Shown one piece after another: positions 27,677-39,196 of a stretch of DNA of 64,000 nt. The notes below the pieces were generated by a model. It saw nothing but the letters and a program-made list of their open reading frames with translations, was not told where the DNA came from and did no database searches. The position numbers and the translations under genes are program-made. Origin of the DNA: Planctobacterium marinum (GTDB lineage Bacteria; Pseudomonadota; Gammaproteobacteria; Enterobacterales; Alteromonadaceae); the NCBI RefSeq assembly GCF_020687805.1, contig NZ_JAJEWQ010000007.1, forward strand, positions 1 to 64,000, in the 5' to 3' direction. Positions within the stretch are counted from its first letter, which is position 1; each line of letters starts with the position of its first letter.

Positions 27677-28916
27677 TTTTAGACAGGGCGCGACGATAAA
27701 ACACCAGGCTCAGCAATAAAATCGCCATAGGCACCAGCATAGTGTAAAAGGCGGTTTGGCCGTCGAACAAATCGAAAACAGTACCGGTGACCAGGCTGCC
27801 AAAGGTACCGCCCAGAGCGGAGAAGATCACAATTAAGCCGGTCATACTGGCGTGTTGTGCTTTGGGCAGAGCGCTAAGTACCACTGAGTTAATCGCCGGG
27901 TAAATTGGGGCCATAAACAGGCCGATGAGAGGCAGCAACCAGGCGGCGAAAGGTACTGCCTGCCAGCTGGTTATCGCGGCGTCAGGGCGTTCCTGTAGTG
28001 TCAGTGGAATGGTCAGTAATAATAGTGCTGCCATGGCAATAACGCAGACCAGCAGAAACACAAACCAGTCAACTTTATTCAGAATAACGCCCGCTGAAAG
28101 GCGTCCCACAGCGAGTGAGGCAGCAAAAATGCTGGTGATCTGAACACTGATATTGTTACTCAGTCCCAACACGTCTTTGTTGAAGGTGGGCAACCAGGTG
28201 CCGAGTCCTTGTTCAATCAATACATAGAAGAAGGCGCAGCAAACAAACATGACGACGAAGGGTAACCACACCAGCGACAGCATGGCTTTAAAACTGTCAA
28301 AACTGGATTCTGTGGTGGTGACCTCCGGTGCCGGAAAGTCCGAGATAAGAACCACAAAAAGTGCAATGGCACAGAGTATTGCCACCAGCCAGTAGACATT
28401 GAGCCACTCCGGCGACGCTGGGTTATCAGGATTAATAAAAAAGCTGAATATCCAGTAACCGGACAATACACCCACCATAAAGCAGCCTTCCAGCAGGTTC
28501 ATTTTCGCGGCGTGTTGGCGGGCGTCATCAGCGATCAGGCCGATACTGGAATAAACCGAAACCTTCACCAATGCGAAGCTGACCCCGACGGACAAAAACA
28601 ACAACTTAGTCATCAGAAAGTTACCCACTAATGGCATGAGCACTGAACTGAGAGTGACAATAGTCAGGCCGGTAAGCAAGGCTCGTTTAAATCCGAAACG
28701 CGGCAACCAGGAGGCCAGTAAAAAGGAGACGATTGCGATGGGTAAATCTTTAAAGCCCTCAAGGGTACTGGCCTGAGTTTTAGAGACATTAAAGGATTCA
28801 ATGGACTGCAGGATAACCGTGCCCACACTGTTGAGCAAAATGGCAAACACCACGTAGGTACAAATCAGACTCAAAAACACCAGATGTTTAGATTCAGTGG
28901 TGGTGGCTTTTACCAT
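27666..28916 (-). CDS. MFS transporter, probably for trehalose or a related sugar
   Basis: The 416-residue protein has about twelve membrane helices and the MFS loop motif between helices 2 and 3 (WLPRFGFKRAL). A 20-bp perfect LacI-type operator lies 48 bp upstream of the start, and the repressor and trehalase genes come next upstream, so the gene is probably the inner-membrane importer of the trehalose module. The substrate is inferred from context only; the sequence resembles fucose/glucose-type (FGHS-like) permeases in its general layout. Its tail overlaps the gene at 27260-27676 on the other strand by 11 bp. Confidence 0.82.
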   Translation of the reverse strand: MVKATTTESKHLVFLSLICTYVVFAILLNSVGTVILQSIESFNVSKTQASTLEGFKDLPIAIVSFLLASWLPRFGFKRALLTGLTIVTLSSVLMPLVGNFLMTKLLFLSVGVSFALVKVSVYSSIGLIADDARQHAAKMNLLEGCFMVGVLSGYWIFSFFINPDNPASPEWLNVYWLVAILCAIALFVVLISDFPAPEVTTTESSFDSFKAMLSLVWLPFVVMFVCCAFFYVLIEQGLGTWLPTFNKDVLGLSNNISVQITSIFAASLAVGRLSAGVILNKVDWFVFLLVCVIAMAALLLLTIPLTLQERPDAAITSWQAVPFAAWLLPLIGLFMAPIYPAINSVVLSALPKAQHASMTGLIVIFSALGGTFGSLVTGTVFDLFDGQTAFYTMLVPMAILLLSLVFYRRALSKTMY

Positions 28917-28963
28917 AGTTGCTTCTCCAGAAATCCCGCTTAATCATTACATGAGAATTTCTG

Positions 28964-28983
28964 AATTGCAATCGATTGCAATT
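28964..28983. promoter_or_regulatory. LacI-type operator upstream of the MFS transporter
   Basis: AATTGCAATCGATTGCAATT is a perfect 20-bp palindrome. The core TGCAATCGATTGCA fits the LacI-family pattern with a central CG. It lies between the lacI stop and the transporter start, 48 bp upstream of the latter. Confidence 0.85.
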
Positions 28984-29017
28984 GTTATTTTGATGTTAAC
29001 GTTGAAAATTGCCCGGT

Positions 29018-30019
29018 TCAGCTACTACTGCGTTTTATCAATTGCGTATCCAGCAGGAAAGATTCCGCCGACTTACCCTCAAGGCGTTCAAATAACAGCT
29101 CTACTAATTTTTCGCCGCCTTTGCGGGTGTCCTGGCGAATGGTAGACAGGGACGGGGTCGTATAAGTCGATACTGAGATATCGTCATAGCCTACAAAAGC
29201 CACATCTTGCGGAATGTGCTTGCCCGCTTCGCTCAGGGCTTTCATCATGCCCAGGGCAATGGTGTCACTGGCCGCAACGATGGCATCGTAATGAAATTGC
29301 TCGTCCTGTAACAGCGATTGAGTGATGGCGTAAGCATCTGAGAAACTAAAGTGCACATCCAGATGGTGACTGTATTGTTTGCCGGCGTCGCGGATCGCTT
29401 GCTGGTAACCCTGGTAGCGCTGTGCGGTTTCATAGGACAAGTGTCCGGCAAAGCAGATATTTTTGCGCCCGGTTTGCAGCAAATGTTGGGTCGCCAGCAA
29501 GCCACCCTGGTAATTGTCTGTACCCACGGTAACGTAACCCGAATCGGGGGCCACTTGCCCCCAGACTATCGCCGGTAACTCAGGCTTGACCACTTCGGTG
29601 AAGTGGGCAATGTCGTCGCCCTGGCCAAATAAGATCACGCCGTCGGCTTTTTTCTGACTGACCAGCTCCGGCACCTTTTCCAGTGATTTTCCCGGATGGG
29701 AAGAGAGCAACAAATCATAATTGCGCTTGCTAAGCTCATCGGCAATGACACCCACCAGACTGAGTAAGAAAGGATCGCTGGCGGACTGGTCTTCTTCTGA
29801 ACTCACAACCAGTACAACGGCGATGGTATAGGATTTTTGAGTACGTAAATTTCGGGCCAGCGTGTTAATTTTAAAACCCATATCCGCCGCGATTTGCTTT
29901 ATGCGCTTACGGGTTTTCTCGCTGACCAGGTGGCTGTCATTTAGGGCTCTGGATACGGTAGATTCAGAAACGCCGGCGATGCGGGCGACATCCGTGAGGG
30001 TGCTGGCTTTTTTTGTCAT
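29018..30019 (-). CDS. LacI-family repressor of the trehalose module
   Basis: The 333-residue protein has the LacI helix-turn-helix TLTDVARIAGVSESTVSRALND at the N-terminus (about 7-28) and a hinge helix (NTLARNLRTQKS). A periplasmic-binding-like effector domain follows, with VAFVGYDDISVSTYTTPSLSTIRQD near the C-terminus. It lies between the trehalase and MFS genes on the same strand, and four copies of its likely operator occur in the window (28964, 31794, 31816, 40597). The effector may be trehalose or a derivative such as trehalose-6-phosphate; this is inferred. It could autoregulate if transcribed from the trehalase promoter. Confidence 0.93.
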   Translation of the reverse strand: MTKKASTLTDVARIAGVSESTVSRALNDSHLVSEKTRKRIKQIAADMGFKINTLARNLRTQKSYTIAVVLVVSSEEDQSASDPFLLSLVGVIADELSKRNYDLLLSSHPGKSLEKVPELVSQKKADGVILFGQGDDIAHFTEVVKPELPAIVWGQVAPDSGYVTVGTDNYQGGLLATQHLLQTGRKNICFAGHLSYETAQRYQGYQQAIRDAGKQYSHHLDVHFSFSDAYAITQSLLQDEQFHYDAIVAASDTIALGMMKALSEAGKHIPQDVAFVGYDDISVSTYTTPSLSTIRQDTRKGGEKLVELLFERLEGKSAESFLLDTQLIKRSSS

Positions 30020-30123
30020 TAATCCGGTGACCTGGTGAATACTAAAGACACAAACCTGTTTGCGCCCTGTGGACTGTAAAAGACTATATGTAACAACAAT
30101 CCACTCAAAAATCCAACCGCCAA

Positions 30124-31716
30124 TTAGCGCTGATGGCGCTTTTTATAAAAGGCACGGGATACACCATTAGTCCAGCCGAACCCCGTTTGCACCTGATATT
30201 CGCCACCTCCGGCAACGGTGCCCGGTTGAACTACGTCGTATTTTTCCAGCATACAGCCGTGCGTTGCCAGGCAGAGTTCGACATTGCCAAGCCAGGCGTC
30301 CATGATTTCATTGGCGAGAGTTTGCTCACCGTAATTTTCCATCGCAATCACCGAAAACCACTGCAGCGGAGCCCAGCCATTGGGGCTGTCCCATTGCTGT
30401 GGAGTACTGGTTAAGGTGGTGACCAGGCCACCAGAGTTCAGAAACTCGCCGCGCAGTTTGTTGGCTACCTGCCGGGCCTGATCTGTTGTTGCAATACCCA
30501 CAAACAGTGGCAGCACACCGGCCAGTGAAAACACCTGTGATGCCCTGTCTTCTGCGATGGCATAATCCATATAGAAGCCCTGACTTTCCTGCCAGAACCA
30601 GCGCTGAATAGCTCTGGCGCGTTGTTGTGCCGCTTGTTTGTACTGGCTGGCTTTGTGTTCTTCGGCGAGTAACGTGCTGTAGTGGGCCAGGCTGGTTTCC
30701 AATTGCCACAACAAACAGTTCAAATCCACCGGAACTATGTCTGCGGTGCGAATTGTTTCCAGTTTATCCGGCTCTGCCAGCCATCGGGAACTGAAGTCCC
30801 ATCCGGATTCACAGGCCGCGCGAATGTGGGTGTAGCAGCTGCTACGGACAGTTTCGGGGAGTGCCGATGCCAGTTCTAAATCTTCCCGCCAGGATTCGGG
30901 TCTGGGGCCGGTGTGCTCATCCCAATAGCGATTCAGCACAGCACCATCGGACATTAAAACGCAGCGGTGATTTTGCCGGTTCTGTGGAGAAAGGGCATCT
31001 GCACCCTGCATCCAGTACCGGTATTCCTGTTCCAGGCTGTCCACCGCTTTTGTCAGGAAGTCAGCTTGTTGCACTGCCGGTAGCTGTGTTTTATTGCTTA
31101 ACAATAAATCCAGCAACAAGGCCATTATTGGAGGCTGGGTACGTCCCCGATAATAATCGCGATTGCCATTGGGGATACAACCATTGTCCTGTAACAGATA
31201 CTGAAAATTAAGAAACATATCCAGTACCCATTGATGATGCCCGTCGTGGCATAAACCCAGAGCAGTAAAATAGGAATCCCAGTAGTAAATCTCCTGAAAC
31301 CGTCCGCCTGGTATCACATAAGAGTGCGGCAATGGGATCAGGGTACTATGAGTTTGTGCATCCGGGTGGCGGTGCAATTTAGGCCACATAGCCTGAATAT
31401 AATTCAGGGCATCTTGCTGTGTATCGGGCCGCAGGGTTTCGTTATTGGCGTGCGGCACTATAAAATGCTCGGCAACAAAATCCGCCAGTTTGAAATGCGC
31501 CGACCGGGATTGCTTAACCCAGTTATTTTCGATTTCAGCGAATGGTAATTTGGGGATGGCATCGGCAAACGTTTTACTGTCAGGAAACAATTCTGATGAC
31601 TGCACCGCAGTGAACAACTCACTGTTTAAAAACGCGTTGGATGTATTTGTTTTTTCTAACATTTCCATAACAACTCTGGACGCCTTTTGCACTTGTGACC
31701 AGCCATTTATCTGCAT
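30124..31716 (-). CDS. Trehalase, glycoside hydrolase family 37
   Basis: The 530-residue enzyme hydrolyses trehalose to two glucose. It carries both family signatures: PGGRFQEIYYWDSY at about 136-149 and QWDSPNGWAPLQ in the C-terminal quarter. The catalytic acid region ESGWDFSSRW lies in the middle. There is no signal peptide, so it acts in the cytoplasm, like TreF rather than TreA. The start is uncertain: a second Met 16 residues downstream (31668) fits no better by ribosome binding site. The promoter region is shared with the divergent TonB receptor and holds two LacI operators. Confidence 0.95.
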   Translation of the reverse strand: MQINGWSQVQKASRVVMEMLEKTNTSNAFLNSELFTAVQSSELFPDSKTFADAIPKLPFAEIENNWVKQSRSAHFKLADFVAEHFIVPHANNETLRPDTQQDALNYIQAMWPKLHRHPDAQTHSTLIPLPHSYVIPGGRFQEIYYWDSYFTALGLCHDGHHQWVLDMFLNFQYLLQDNGCIPNGNRDYYRGRTQPPIMALLLDLLLSNKTQLPAVQQADFLTKAVDSLEQEYRYWMQGADALSPQNRQNHRCVLMSDGAVLNRYWDEHTGPRPESWREDLELASALPETVRSSCYTHIRAACESGWDFSSRWLAEPDKLETIRTADIVPVDLNCLLWQLETSLAHYSTLLAEEHKASQYKQAAQQRARAIQRWFWQESQGFYMDYAIAEDRASQVFSLAGVLPLFVGIATTDQARQVANKLRGEFLNSGGLVTTLTSTPQQWDSPNGWAPLQWFSVIAMENYGEQTLANEIMDAWLGNVELCLATHGCMLEKYDVVQPGTVAGGGEYQVQTGFGWTNGVSRAFYKKRHQR

Positions 31717-31793
31717 GGCGTTTGGTCCGGTCGCCCGTATCCCCCTTTAAAATCATATCATCTTGATTGCAGTGTACTGCTAAAATCTTAAAA

Positions 31794-31831
31794 TGCAATC
31801 GTTTGCAAAAAATACTTGCAATCGATTGCAA
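31794..31831. promoter_or_regulatory. Pair of LacI-type operators between trehalase and receptor genes
   Basis: TGCAATCGTTTGCA (31794-31807, one mismatch from a palindrome) and TTGCAATCGATTGCAA (31816-31831, perfect) have centres 23 bp apart, about two helical turns. The second overlaps a plausible -35 box TTGCAA (31816-31821), followed after 17 bp by TAGATT, for the receptor gene. Confidence 0.85.
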
Positions 31832-31884
31832 TAGATCCTAGATTAACAATTAAGTAACATCTGGGAGCAGAGGATATACACACA

Positions 31885-34236
31885 ATGAGCAACACACGAC
31901 CCCACAATAATTTGTTAAATTTAAAACAGTCGGCACTGGCCGCTGCGGTTTCACTGGCGATGTTTAGCACAGTATCAGCACAGGAAGCCGAAACCCCTGA
32001 TGACGGTGCCCAAAAACCGGATCTGTATGAACAGATCATCGTAACCGGTACTGCCAGCGGTAAAGCCGTGCGCAAGGTAGACAGTAGCTTTGCAACTACT
32101 TCACTAAGTGCCGAAGACATTAAAAAGCTGGTGCCTAAGTCCACCGCTGACGTATTTAAGGCTATTCCAGGTATCTGGGCGGAAAGCTCTGGCGGTGTAT
32201 CAGGCGCTAATGTGTTTGTACGTGGCTTTCCAAGTACCGGTGATGCCCCCTTTCTGACTGTTCAGTTGCAGGGTGTACCCGTGTATCAGCCACCCACGCT
32301 GTCCTTTTTAGAGAATTCCACGCTGTTCCGTGTGGATGAAACCATTTCATTTATGGATGGCTTACGCGGTGGTCCAAACTCTGTGGTTTCCAATGGTCAG
32401 CCAGGTTTAACCACTAACTTTTTGTTAAAAGAAGGCAGCGATGCCACTGAGGGCTTACTCAAGTACACGACATCCAGTTACGATCTGCAACGCCTTGATG
32501 GGGTGTTGAGTGGTTCGTTAGCTGACGACTTCTACTATATGATTGGTGGTTATGTGCAACAGAGTTCCGGTATCCGCGATGCCGGTTTCAACTCTGAAAA
32601 AGGCCAACAGTTCACCATTAATCTGACCAAAGAGCTGGACAACGGCAAACTAAACTTCTTTACCCGCGTTACTGACGATCACGGTGCCTGGTATTTGCCT
32701 ACACCGCTGGTGGATGGTGTGGATAACGAGTACACCCAACTGGGTACGTTAAACCGACAGGCGAGTATTCAGTACGGACCTGACGGCACCAGCGAAGCGT
32801 TTGATTTTGGCGAAGGCCGTGGCTGGGATGGCTCCATCACCGGTGGCTCGGTGAACCTGGAATTGGGCAATGGCTGGACCTTCGTTGACCGCTTTGCTTT
32901 CACCAAAGGCGATGCCGATACGTTAGGACTGGTACCCAATGGTACGCCTAAAACCATTGCGGAACTGGTGGCGATAGGCGAAGACAACGCAGAGCGTTAT
33001 CAGGATGAGAATGGCAATCTGGTGCCTGTTACCGGCGCGGTCACAGGTACTGAGTATGCGGACAGCACCCTGATCCAACAAGTGGGCCGTTGGGTTGTAC
33101 GCAAAGAAATCGAAGCCTTCACCAATGATCTGGCTTTAACCAAAGTCGGCGACAATTACGAAGCGTCTTTTGGTTTGTACGCATCTGACTTTTCTGCCAA
33201 TGACTGGTGGTCTATCGGAAATCAGTCATATCATGTGATTGCTCAGGGCGGTGAAAACCTGACCGGTATCGTGTGTAATGATATGCAGGACAGCTGTGTC
33301 GATAACGGTGGCTGGAACTATGATATCAACAGCACCGGTGATGGTAAAACAACCGCCTTTTACGCTGCATTGGATTATCAATTTACCGAGCAGCTAAGCG
33401 CGGATGTCGGTATTCGCCGCGAAAATCACGAAATTGAGTATTCTGTAGACGAAGGTCTGGATGGTTCGATTGATAAAGTGGTGCAATACGATGAGTCAGA
33501 TACCGCCTGGACTTTAGGGGTTAACTATCAGTTTGAGAACAGCAGTGGTGTTTTCCTGCGAGCCAGTGAAGGTTCAAAAATGCCCTATTTTGACGATTTT
33601 CGTGACAACTATGGTGCTTATGAAGCCGGCTCAAATTTGATATTTGACGTCAGTCAGTACGAGTTGGGGTATAAGTTGGCGAGAAATAACTATAATTTCT
33701 ACGCAACAGCGTTCTTCAACGAAAGTGAATCATCGCAAACGCCTTTCCCCAGCGCCCCTTCACAACGCTTTTTTACCGAAGCTTATGGTGTTGAATTGGA
33801 TGCGGTTTGGTTTAACGACAATGGTTTTTCTGTGACCCTGAATGCAACGTTACAGGAAACTGAGATCACTAAGAGTGATTCCAACCCGGAGCTGGTGGGC
33901 AATGAAGCGCAACGTCAACCCGGTTGGCAACTGCGCGCCACGCCAAGTTACGATTTTGAAATCGCTAACTACATGGCTTCCGTGTATGCCAACGTGATTC
34001 TGGTAGATGACCGTTTTGCCAACAATGAAAACACCGTTGTACTGGAAGGCTATGAGCAACTGGATCTGGGCTTTACCTTGCTCACAGAGGAAGGGCTTAA
34101 GTTTGAGTTGTCCATGCAAAATGTCACTGATGAGGACGCCCTGACCGAAGGTGATCCGCGTAACCCGACGGCACCTAATGGGCGTTATATTATGCCCAGA
34201 TCTGCCACCTTCAGTGTCAGCTACGAGTTCTATTAA
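31885..34236 (+). CDS. TonB-dependent outer-membrane receptor, probably for trehalose or related sugars
   Basis: The 783-residue protein has a signal peptide (AAAVSLAMFSTVSAQ), then a TonB-box-like EQIIVTGT and a plug domain (STADVFKAIPGIWAESSGGVSGANVFVRGF). A 22-strand barrel follows, ending in an aromatic C-terminus (SVSYEFY) as in outer-membrane proteins. It is divergent from trehalase and shares its operator pair, so it likely imports a trehalose-type sugar across the outer membrane, for which the MFS protein gives the inner step. A CxxxxxC pair (GIVCNDMQDSCVDNGG) sits in a likely surface loop. A hairpin (about 34246-34268) follows the stop. Confidence 0.93.
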   Translation: MSNTRPHNNLLNLKQSALAAAVSLAMFSTVSAQEAETPDDGAQKPDLYEQIIVTGTASGKAVRKVDSSFATTSLSAEDIKKLVPKSTADVFKAIPGIWAESSGGVSGANVFVRGFPSTGDAPFLTVQLQGVPVYQPPTLSFLENSTLFRVDETISFMDGLRGGPNSVVSNGQPGLTTNFLLKEGSDATEGLLKYTTSSYDLQRLDGVLSGSLADDFYYMIGGYVQQSSGIRDAGFNSEKGQQFTINLTKELDNGKLNFFTRVTDDHGAWYLPTPLVDGVDNEYTQLGTLNRQASIQYGPDGTSEAFDFGEGRGWDGSITGGSVNLELGNGWTFVDRFAFTKGDADTLGLVPNGTPKTIAELVAIGEDNAERYQDENGNLVPVTGAVTGTEYADSTLIQQVGRWVVRKEIEAFTNDLALTKVGDNYEASFGLYASDFSANDWWSIGNQSYHVIAQGGENLTGIVCNDMQDSCVDNGGWNYDINSTGDGKTTAFYAALDYQFTEQLSADVGIRRENHEIEYSVDEGLDGSIDKVVQYDESDTAWTLGVNYQFENSSGVFLRASEGSKMPYFDDFRDNYGAYEAGSNLIFDVSQYELGYKLARNNYNFYATAFFNESESSQTPFPSAPSQRFFTEAYGVELDAVWFNDNGFSVTLNATLQETEITKSDSNPELVGNEAQRQPGWQLRATPSYDFEIANYMASVYANVILVDDRFANNENTVVLEGYEQLDLGFTLLTEEGLKFELSMQNVTDEDALTEGDPRNPTAPNGRYIMPRSATFSVSYEFY

Positions 34237-34445
34237 GCTATCCAGGCCGGATATCAGTCCGGCCTCATTGTTGTACGCAAGATTTACAGGTTAGTTTCTG
34301 CTCTGGTTTGGGTGTTTTGTTCCACAGCCTTGTTGTTGCTGAAATAAAATTACCGGGCTCAGAGTTGAATTATAACCCGAATGTTAAATTGATTTGTTTC
34401 ATGTTCGATACCAGCTCCGATAAGCATTTGCTCGCTCAGCGCTTT

Positions 34446-34632
34446 CTCAGCGAGGTTAATTCGCGGCGCGTGAATGAAGTAATACTGGTGGTCTTACAAA
34501 CTTCACGCAACAAAGAAGTAACCCGCTGAGGGAGCGTCTTCGATGGGTTTGAAACGCATCCATACGGTGTTGGATGTTCTCGATTTAACCCACTAGACCT
34601 TTGAACATCCGCCTTGTCTGAATGCGTTTCAA
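34446..34632. repeat. Two adjacent large imperfect palindromes, possible structured RNA or dispersed repeat
   Basis: Palindrome 1 has arms 34446-34474 and 34502-34530: CTCAGCG, GTTA and GCGTGAA pair with TTCACGC, TAAC and CGCTGAG, with an unpaired internal part. Palindrome 2 has arms 34549-34579 and 34603-34632: TTGAAACGCAT and GGATGTTC pair with GAACATCC and ATGCGTTTCAA. The two lie 18 bp apart in a 530-bp gene-free gap between the receptor gene and the hybrid kinase. The regular arms suggest selection on structure rather than coding. I know no family for it. Confidence 0.6.
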
Positions 34633-34683
34633 TTCCCACTGAGTAGGGCAAATGCTTATTGGAGTTGGTATAAATGCCCCTTT

Positions 34684-34714
34684 GCCCCGTCTCTATTGAG
34701 TTTGGGGCTTTTTT
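34684..34714 (+). terminator. Terminator-like hairpin after the palindromes
   Basis: GCCCC (34684-34688) pairs with GGGGC (34704-34708) and six T follow. The loop of 15 nt is large. It lies after the two palindromes and before the hybrid kinase gene, on the same strand. Confidence 0.55.
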
Positions 34715-34766
34715 ATTTGTCATTTTGGACTACGCTTAAATGAGTGACATTTGACAACTGACTGAT

Positions 34767-36863
<2,097 letters not shown>

Positions 36864-36971
36864 GGTGGAACGGTCTGGCCTGGTAGTGCGCATTCCCGTT
36901 AAATAAATGTTCGGTCCTGCGATGATGGTCACTATCCGATTTGAAATTTTTACACTAAAAAAGGAAAAATA

Positions 36972-37328
36972 ATGGGTTACGTTGATGGTTATGTGTTGGC
37001 TGTGCCTACCAAAAACAAACAGGCATACATGGAATTGGCACAGCTCAGTGCCAGGGTGTTTAAAGATTACGGCGCCCTTCAGGTGGTGGAAAGCTGGGGT
37101 GATGACGTTCCCGAGGGACAGCTCACCTCGTTTCCCATGGCTGTGCAATGCCAGCAGGATGAAACAGTGGTGTTTTCCTGGGTAACCTGGCCGTCAAAGG
37201 CAGTGCGAGACAGCGGCATGAAAAAGGCCATGGAAGATCCCCGTATGAATGACTGGGATCCGCAGGCTATGCCCTTTGACGGAAAACGCATGATATTCGG
37301 CGGATTTACCATGATCGTCGAAGACTAA
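36972..37328 (+). CDS. DUF1428 family protein
   Basis: The 118-residue protein matches the DUF1428 (YbaA-like) pattern: it opens GYVDGYVLAVPTKNKQAY, then has WGDDVPEGQLTSFP, VVFSWVTWPSK and ends in MPFDGKRMIFGGF. These are small ferredoxin-like-fold dimers of unknown role. An AAGGAAAAATA site precedes the ATG. A hairpin follows at 37338-37370 (CGGAAAAC/GTTTTCCG with outer TTGC/GCAA) without a T tract. Confidence 0.92.
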   Translation: MGYVDGYVLAVPTKNKQAYMELAQLSARVFKDYGALQVVESWGDDVPEGQLTSFPMAVQCQQDETVVFSWVTWPSKAVRDSGMKKAMEDPRMNDWDPQAMPFDGKRMIFGGFTMIVED

Positions 37329-37521
37329 AAACATCGGTTGCTGCGGAAAACCATTGCCGTTTTCCGGCAACTGACACCTGCCATTTGCCTGTTTCTATCC
37401 CGATTGTTTTCTTTACCCTATCTTTACACCTATCTCTTTGAATTCTATAAATATTTTAATTTCATGATTGGTCTGTCATTTGCAAAATCTTTGACGCGAA
37501 TACTCGCAAGTTAGGAGAAAA

Positions 37522-37998
37522 ATGATGACTTCAATTACAGGCGCTTCAGGGGTTGATCCTCAAGCCATGATGCAAAAAATGCAGGAAAAACTGCAGCAAG
37601 CTGACACCGATAATAATGGCGCTTTGTCAAAGGCCGAATTAACGGAGTCAATGGAAGAAGTGGGACATACACCATCCAATATGGATAAGATGTTTGAGCG
37701 CATGGACGCCGACGGAGATGGTGAGTTGTCGCAGGAAGAGCAACTGGCAGCACAAGAAAAAATGCAACAACGCCTGGCGCAGTTTCAGTCAATGGGCGCA
37801 GGCAGTGGGTTAACGGGGATGGGCTACCAACAAAACAGTGCTTTTCAAAATCTGCTGGACTCTCTGGATACTGATAGTGACGAAGATCAGGATCTCAAAG
37901 CCGCTATTGAACAGGTGCAAAATGGTAATGGCTTGGCTGATCAGCAGCCCTGGCAAATTCTTAACGAGAAAATGCCTCCCATCAATACTTATGCCTGA
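37522..37998 (+). CDS. EF-hand calcium-binding protein
   Basis: The 158-residue soluble protein has two clean EF-hand loops: DTDNNGALSKAE (residues 29-40) and DADGDGELSQEE (63-74). A third acidic stretch (DTDSDEDQD) near 115 is a degenerate hand. There is no signal peptide, so it should be cytoplasmic unless exported by another route. The helices are rich in Met and Gln. The ribosome binding site AGGAGAAAA fits the first of two adjacent ATG codons. A bidirectional terminator follows. The partner is unknown. Confidence 0.88.
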   Translation: MMTSITGASGVDPQAMMQKMQEKLQQADTDNNGALSKAELTESMEEVGHTPSNMDKMFERMDADGDGELSQEEQLAAQEKMQQRLAQFQSMGAGSGLTGMGYQQNSAFQNLLDSLDTDSDEDQDLKAAIEQVQNGNGLADQQPWQILNEKMPPINTYA

Positions 37999-38005
37999 GT
38001 AAAGT

Positions 38006-38047
38006 AAAACGCAGGAAACACTCGTAGGTGAGTTTTTCCTGCGTTTT
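38006..38047. terminator. Bidirectional rho-independent terminator
   Basis: A 13-bp stem AAAACGCAGGAAA/TTTCCTGCGTTTT (38006-38018 with 38035-38047) with A and T runs at the ends lies between the convergent EF-hand and DUF4287 genes. Confidence 0.82.
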
Positions 38048-38066
38048 GAGCTTCAAATACCCGGCT

Positions 38067-38621
38067 TCAGGCACTCTGCCAGGCCGCTTTCAGCCATCTG
38101 ATTAGCTCATCGTCAATCTGTTTGCTGTCAGTTATTCTGACTCTGTGGCTTACCATGGCATTAAAACTACCGGCGTTTTCCAGACGCTCAGTGGCTGCAG
38201 TGCCTTTGAGATTTATTCCCAGATCCAGTCGGGTTTTAGTGGAAGGCTGGATCAGGGCAAACTGCTTATTCCGTCGCAAGCTGACATAGGCTTTTTTCGG
38301 CGCAATTTCCAAATCCGCAGCAAAGCTCTGAATGGCACTAATGAGCGCCTCGTAAATAGGCAATAAGCCTTCTTTACCGCCGCTGTACTGTTGCGCCACC
38401 AGATCAGGCTCATCAGCTTTGTCCTGATTGAGGTATTCGTGAGCGATCAGGTTAGCAAAACCATGTGTTATCTGATGTTCGGTTTTCAGGTAGCCGACAA
38501 TCTTACCGTGTTTGTCCAGTTGTTGTGTGGCGATGATCCCTAACCATTCAGCTAACGGCTTACCGGTTTTTTCCGGCAGATTTTGCAACATGCTCAGTGA
38601 TTGTTGTTCTGGGCTGGCCAT
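38067..38621 (-). CDS. DUF4287/DUF5655 domain protein
   Basis: The 184-residue protein has an N-terminal DUF4287 segment (MLQNLPEKTGKPLAEWLGI, then HGKIVGYLKTEHQITHGFANLIAHEYL) and a C-terminal DUF5655-type segment (the APKKAYVSLRRNKQFALIQPSTKTRLDLGINLKG stretch). The family is common in bacteria and its role is unknown. The gene is the last of three: its start overlaps the stop of the SRPBCC gene by one base. Co-occurrence with an AHSA1-type protein and an ArsR regulator recurs in many genomes. Confidence 0.88.
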   Translation of the reverse strand: MASPEQQSLSMLQNLPEKTGKPLAEWLGIIATQQLDKHGKIVGYLKTEHQITHGFANLIAHEYLNQDKADEPDLVAQQYSGGKEGLLPIYEALISAIQSFAADLEIAPKKAYVSLRRNKQFALIQPSTKTRLDLGINLKGTAATERLENAGSFNAMVSHRVRITDSKQIDDELIRWLKAAWQSA

Positions 38622-39196
38622 TAGTGTTGCTCCTTTTTATGTAGCTCGGTAATCTTGTCGAAACTCCAGTTTTCACTGAGTGCTACTTTCGGGGTAAAGC
38701 CTTGAGTTAGCTTGATAATAAGCAGAATCATACGGCCTGAGAAAGTCGGTTTTCCGGTTTCCACCAGAGATTTGAGGTTTTCGCAAATGAACTTGTTGCC
38801 GTCCTGCATGGTTTTTTCGGTTTTGGAAACCTCTGCCACATCGGGATTTTCTGAGATTAAGGTAAATTCAGTACCGCCATTGACCTCTTTGAGATCGTAA
38901 GTCACCTTGCTGAAGGCATCATCCATAGTGGTAAATTTGAATGTGTGAGCATAGCGATAGGGCGGGTCGAATTCGGTAACCTCGCCAATAACACTGGTGT
39001 ATTTGCCATCCGGTGTGCGCATCGCCATAGGCGCACCGGGCGCCAGTCCCGGGGTGTCACACTGACTGTTAAAGAAAAATAACCTGGGGCTGTCGGTATT
39101 GACAATTTCAGACCACACTTTGTCTATACTGGCGTTGATAAAGACTTTGTACATCGATTGACGCATTTTACCGGGTTTGGGCGTGGAATCGGTCAT
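38621..39196 (-). CDS. SRPBCC (AHSA1-like) domain protein
   Basis: The 191-residue protein has the START/Bet v1-type hydrophobic-cavity fold: YKVFINASIDKVWSEIVN at the start, then RTPDGKYTSVIGEVTEFDPPYRYAHTFKF and a long C-terminal helix with W. Members of the AHSA1 branch bind hydrophobic ligands or assist other proteins. Its start overlaps the ArsR gene by four bases (ATGA), so it is translationally coupled. The ligand is unknown. Confidence 0.88.
   Translation of the reverse strand: MTDSTPKPGKMRQSMYKVFINASIDKVWSEIVNTDSPRLFFFNSQCDTPGLAPGAPMAMRTPDGKYTSVIGEVTEFDPPYRYAHTFKFTTMDDAFSKVTYDLKEVNGGTEFTLISENPDVAEVSKTEKTMQDGNKFICENLKSLVETGKPTFSGRMILLIIKLTQGFTPKVALSENWSFDKITELHKKEQH

Noticed and set aside
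34436-34723. Open frame of 95 codons on the minus strand over the palindromes
   Set aside because: The translation mostly reflects the palindrome arms, and there is no ribosome binding site or family.
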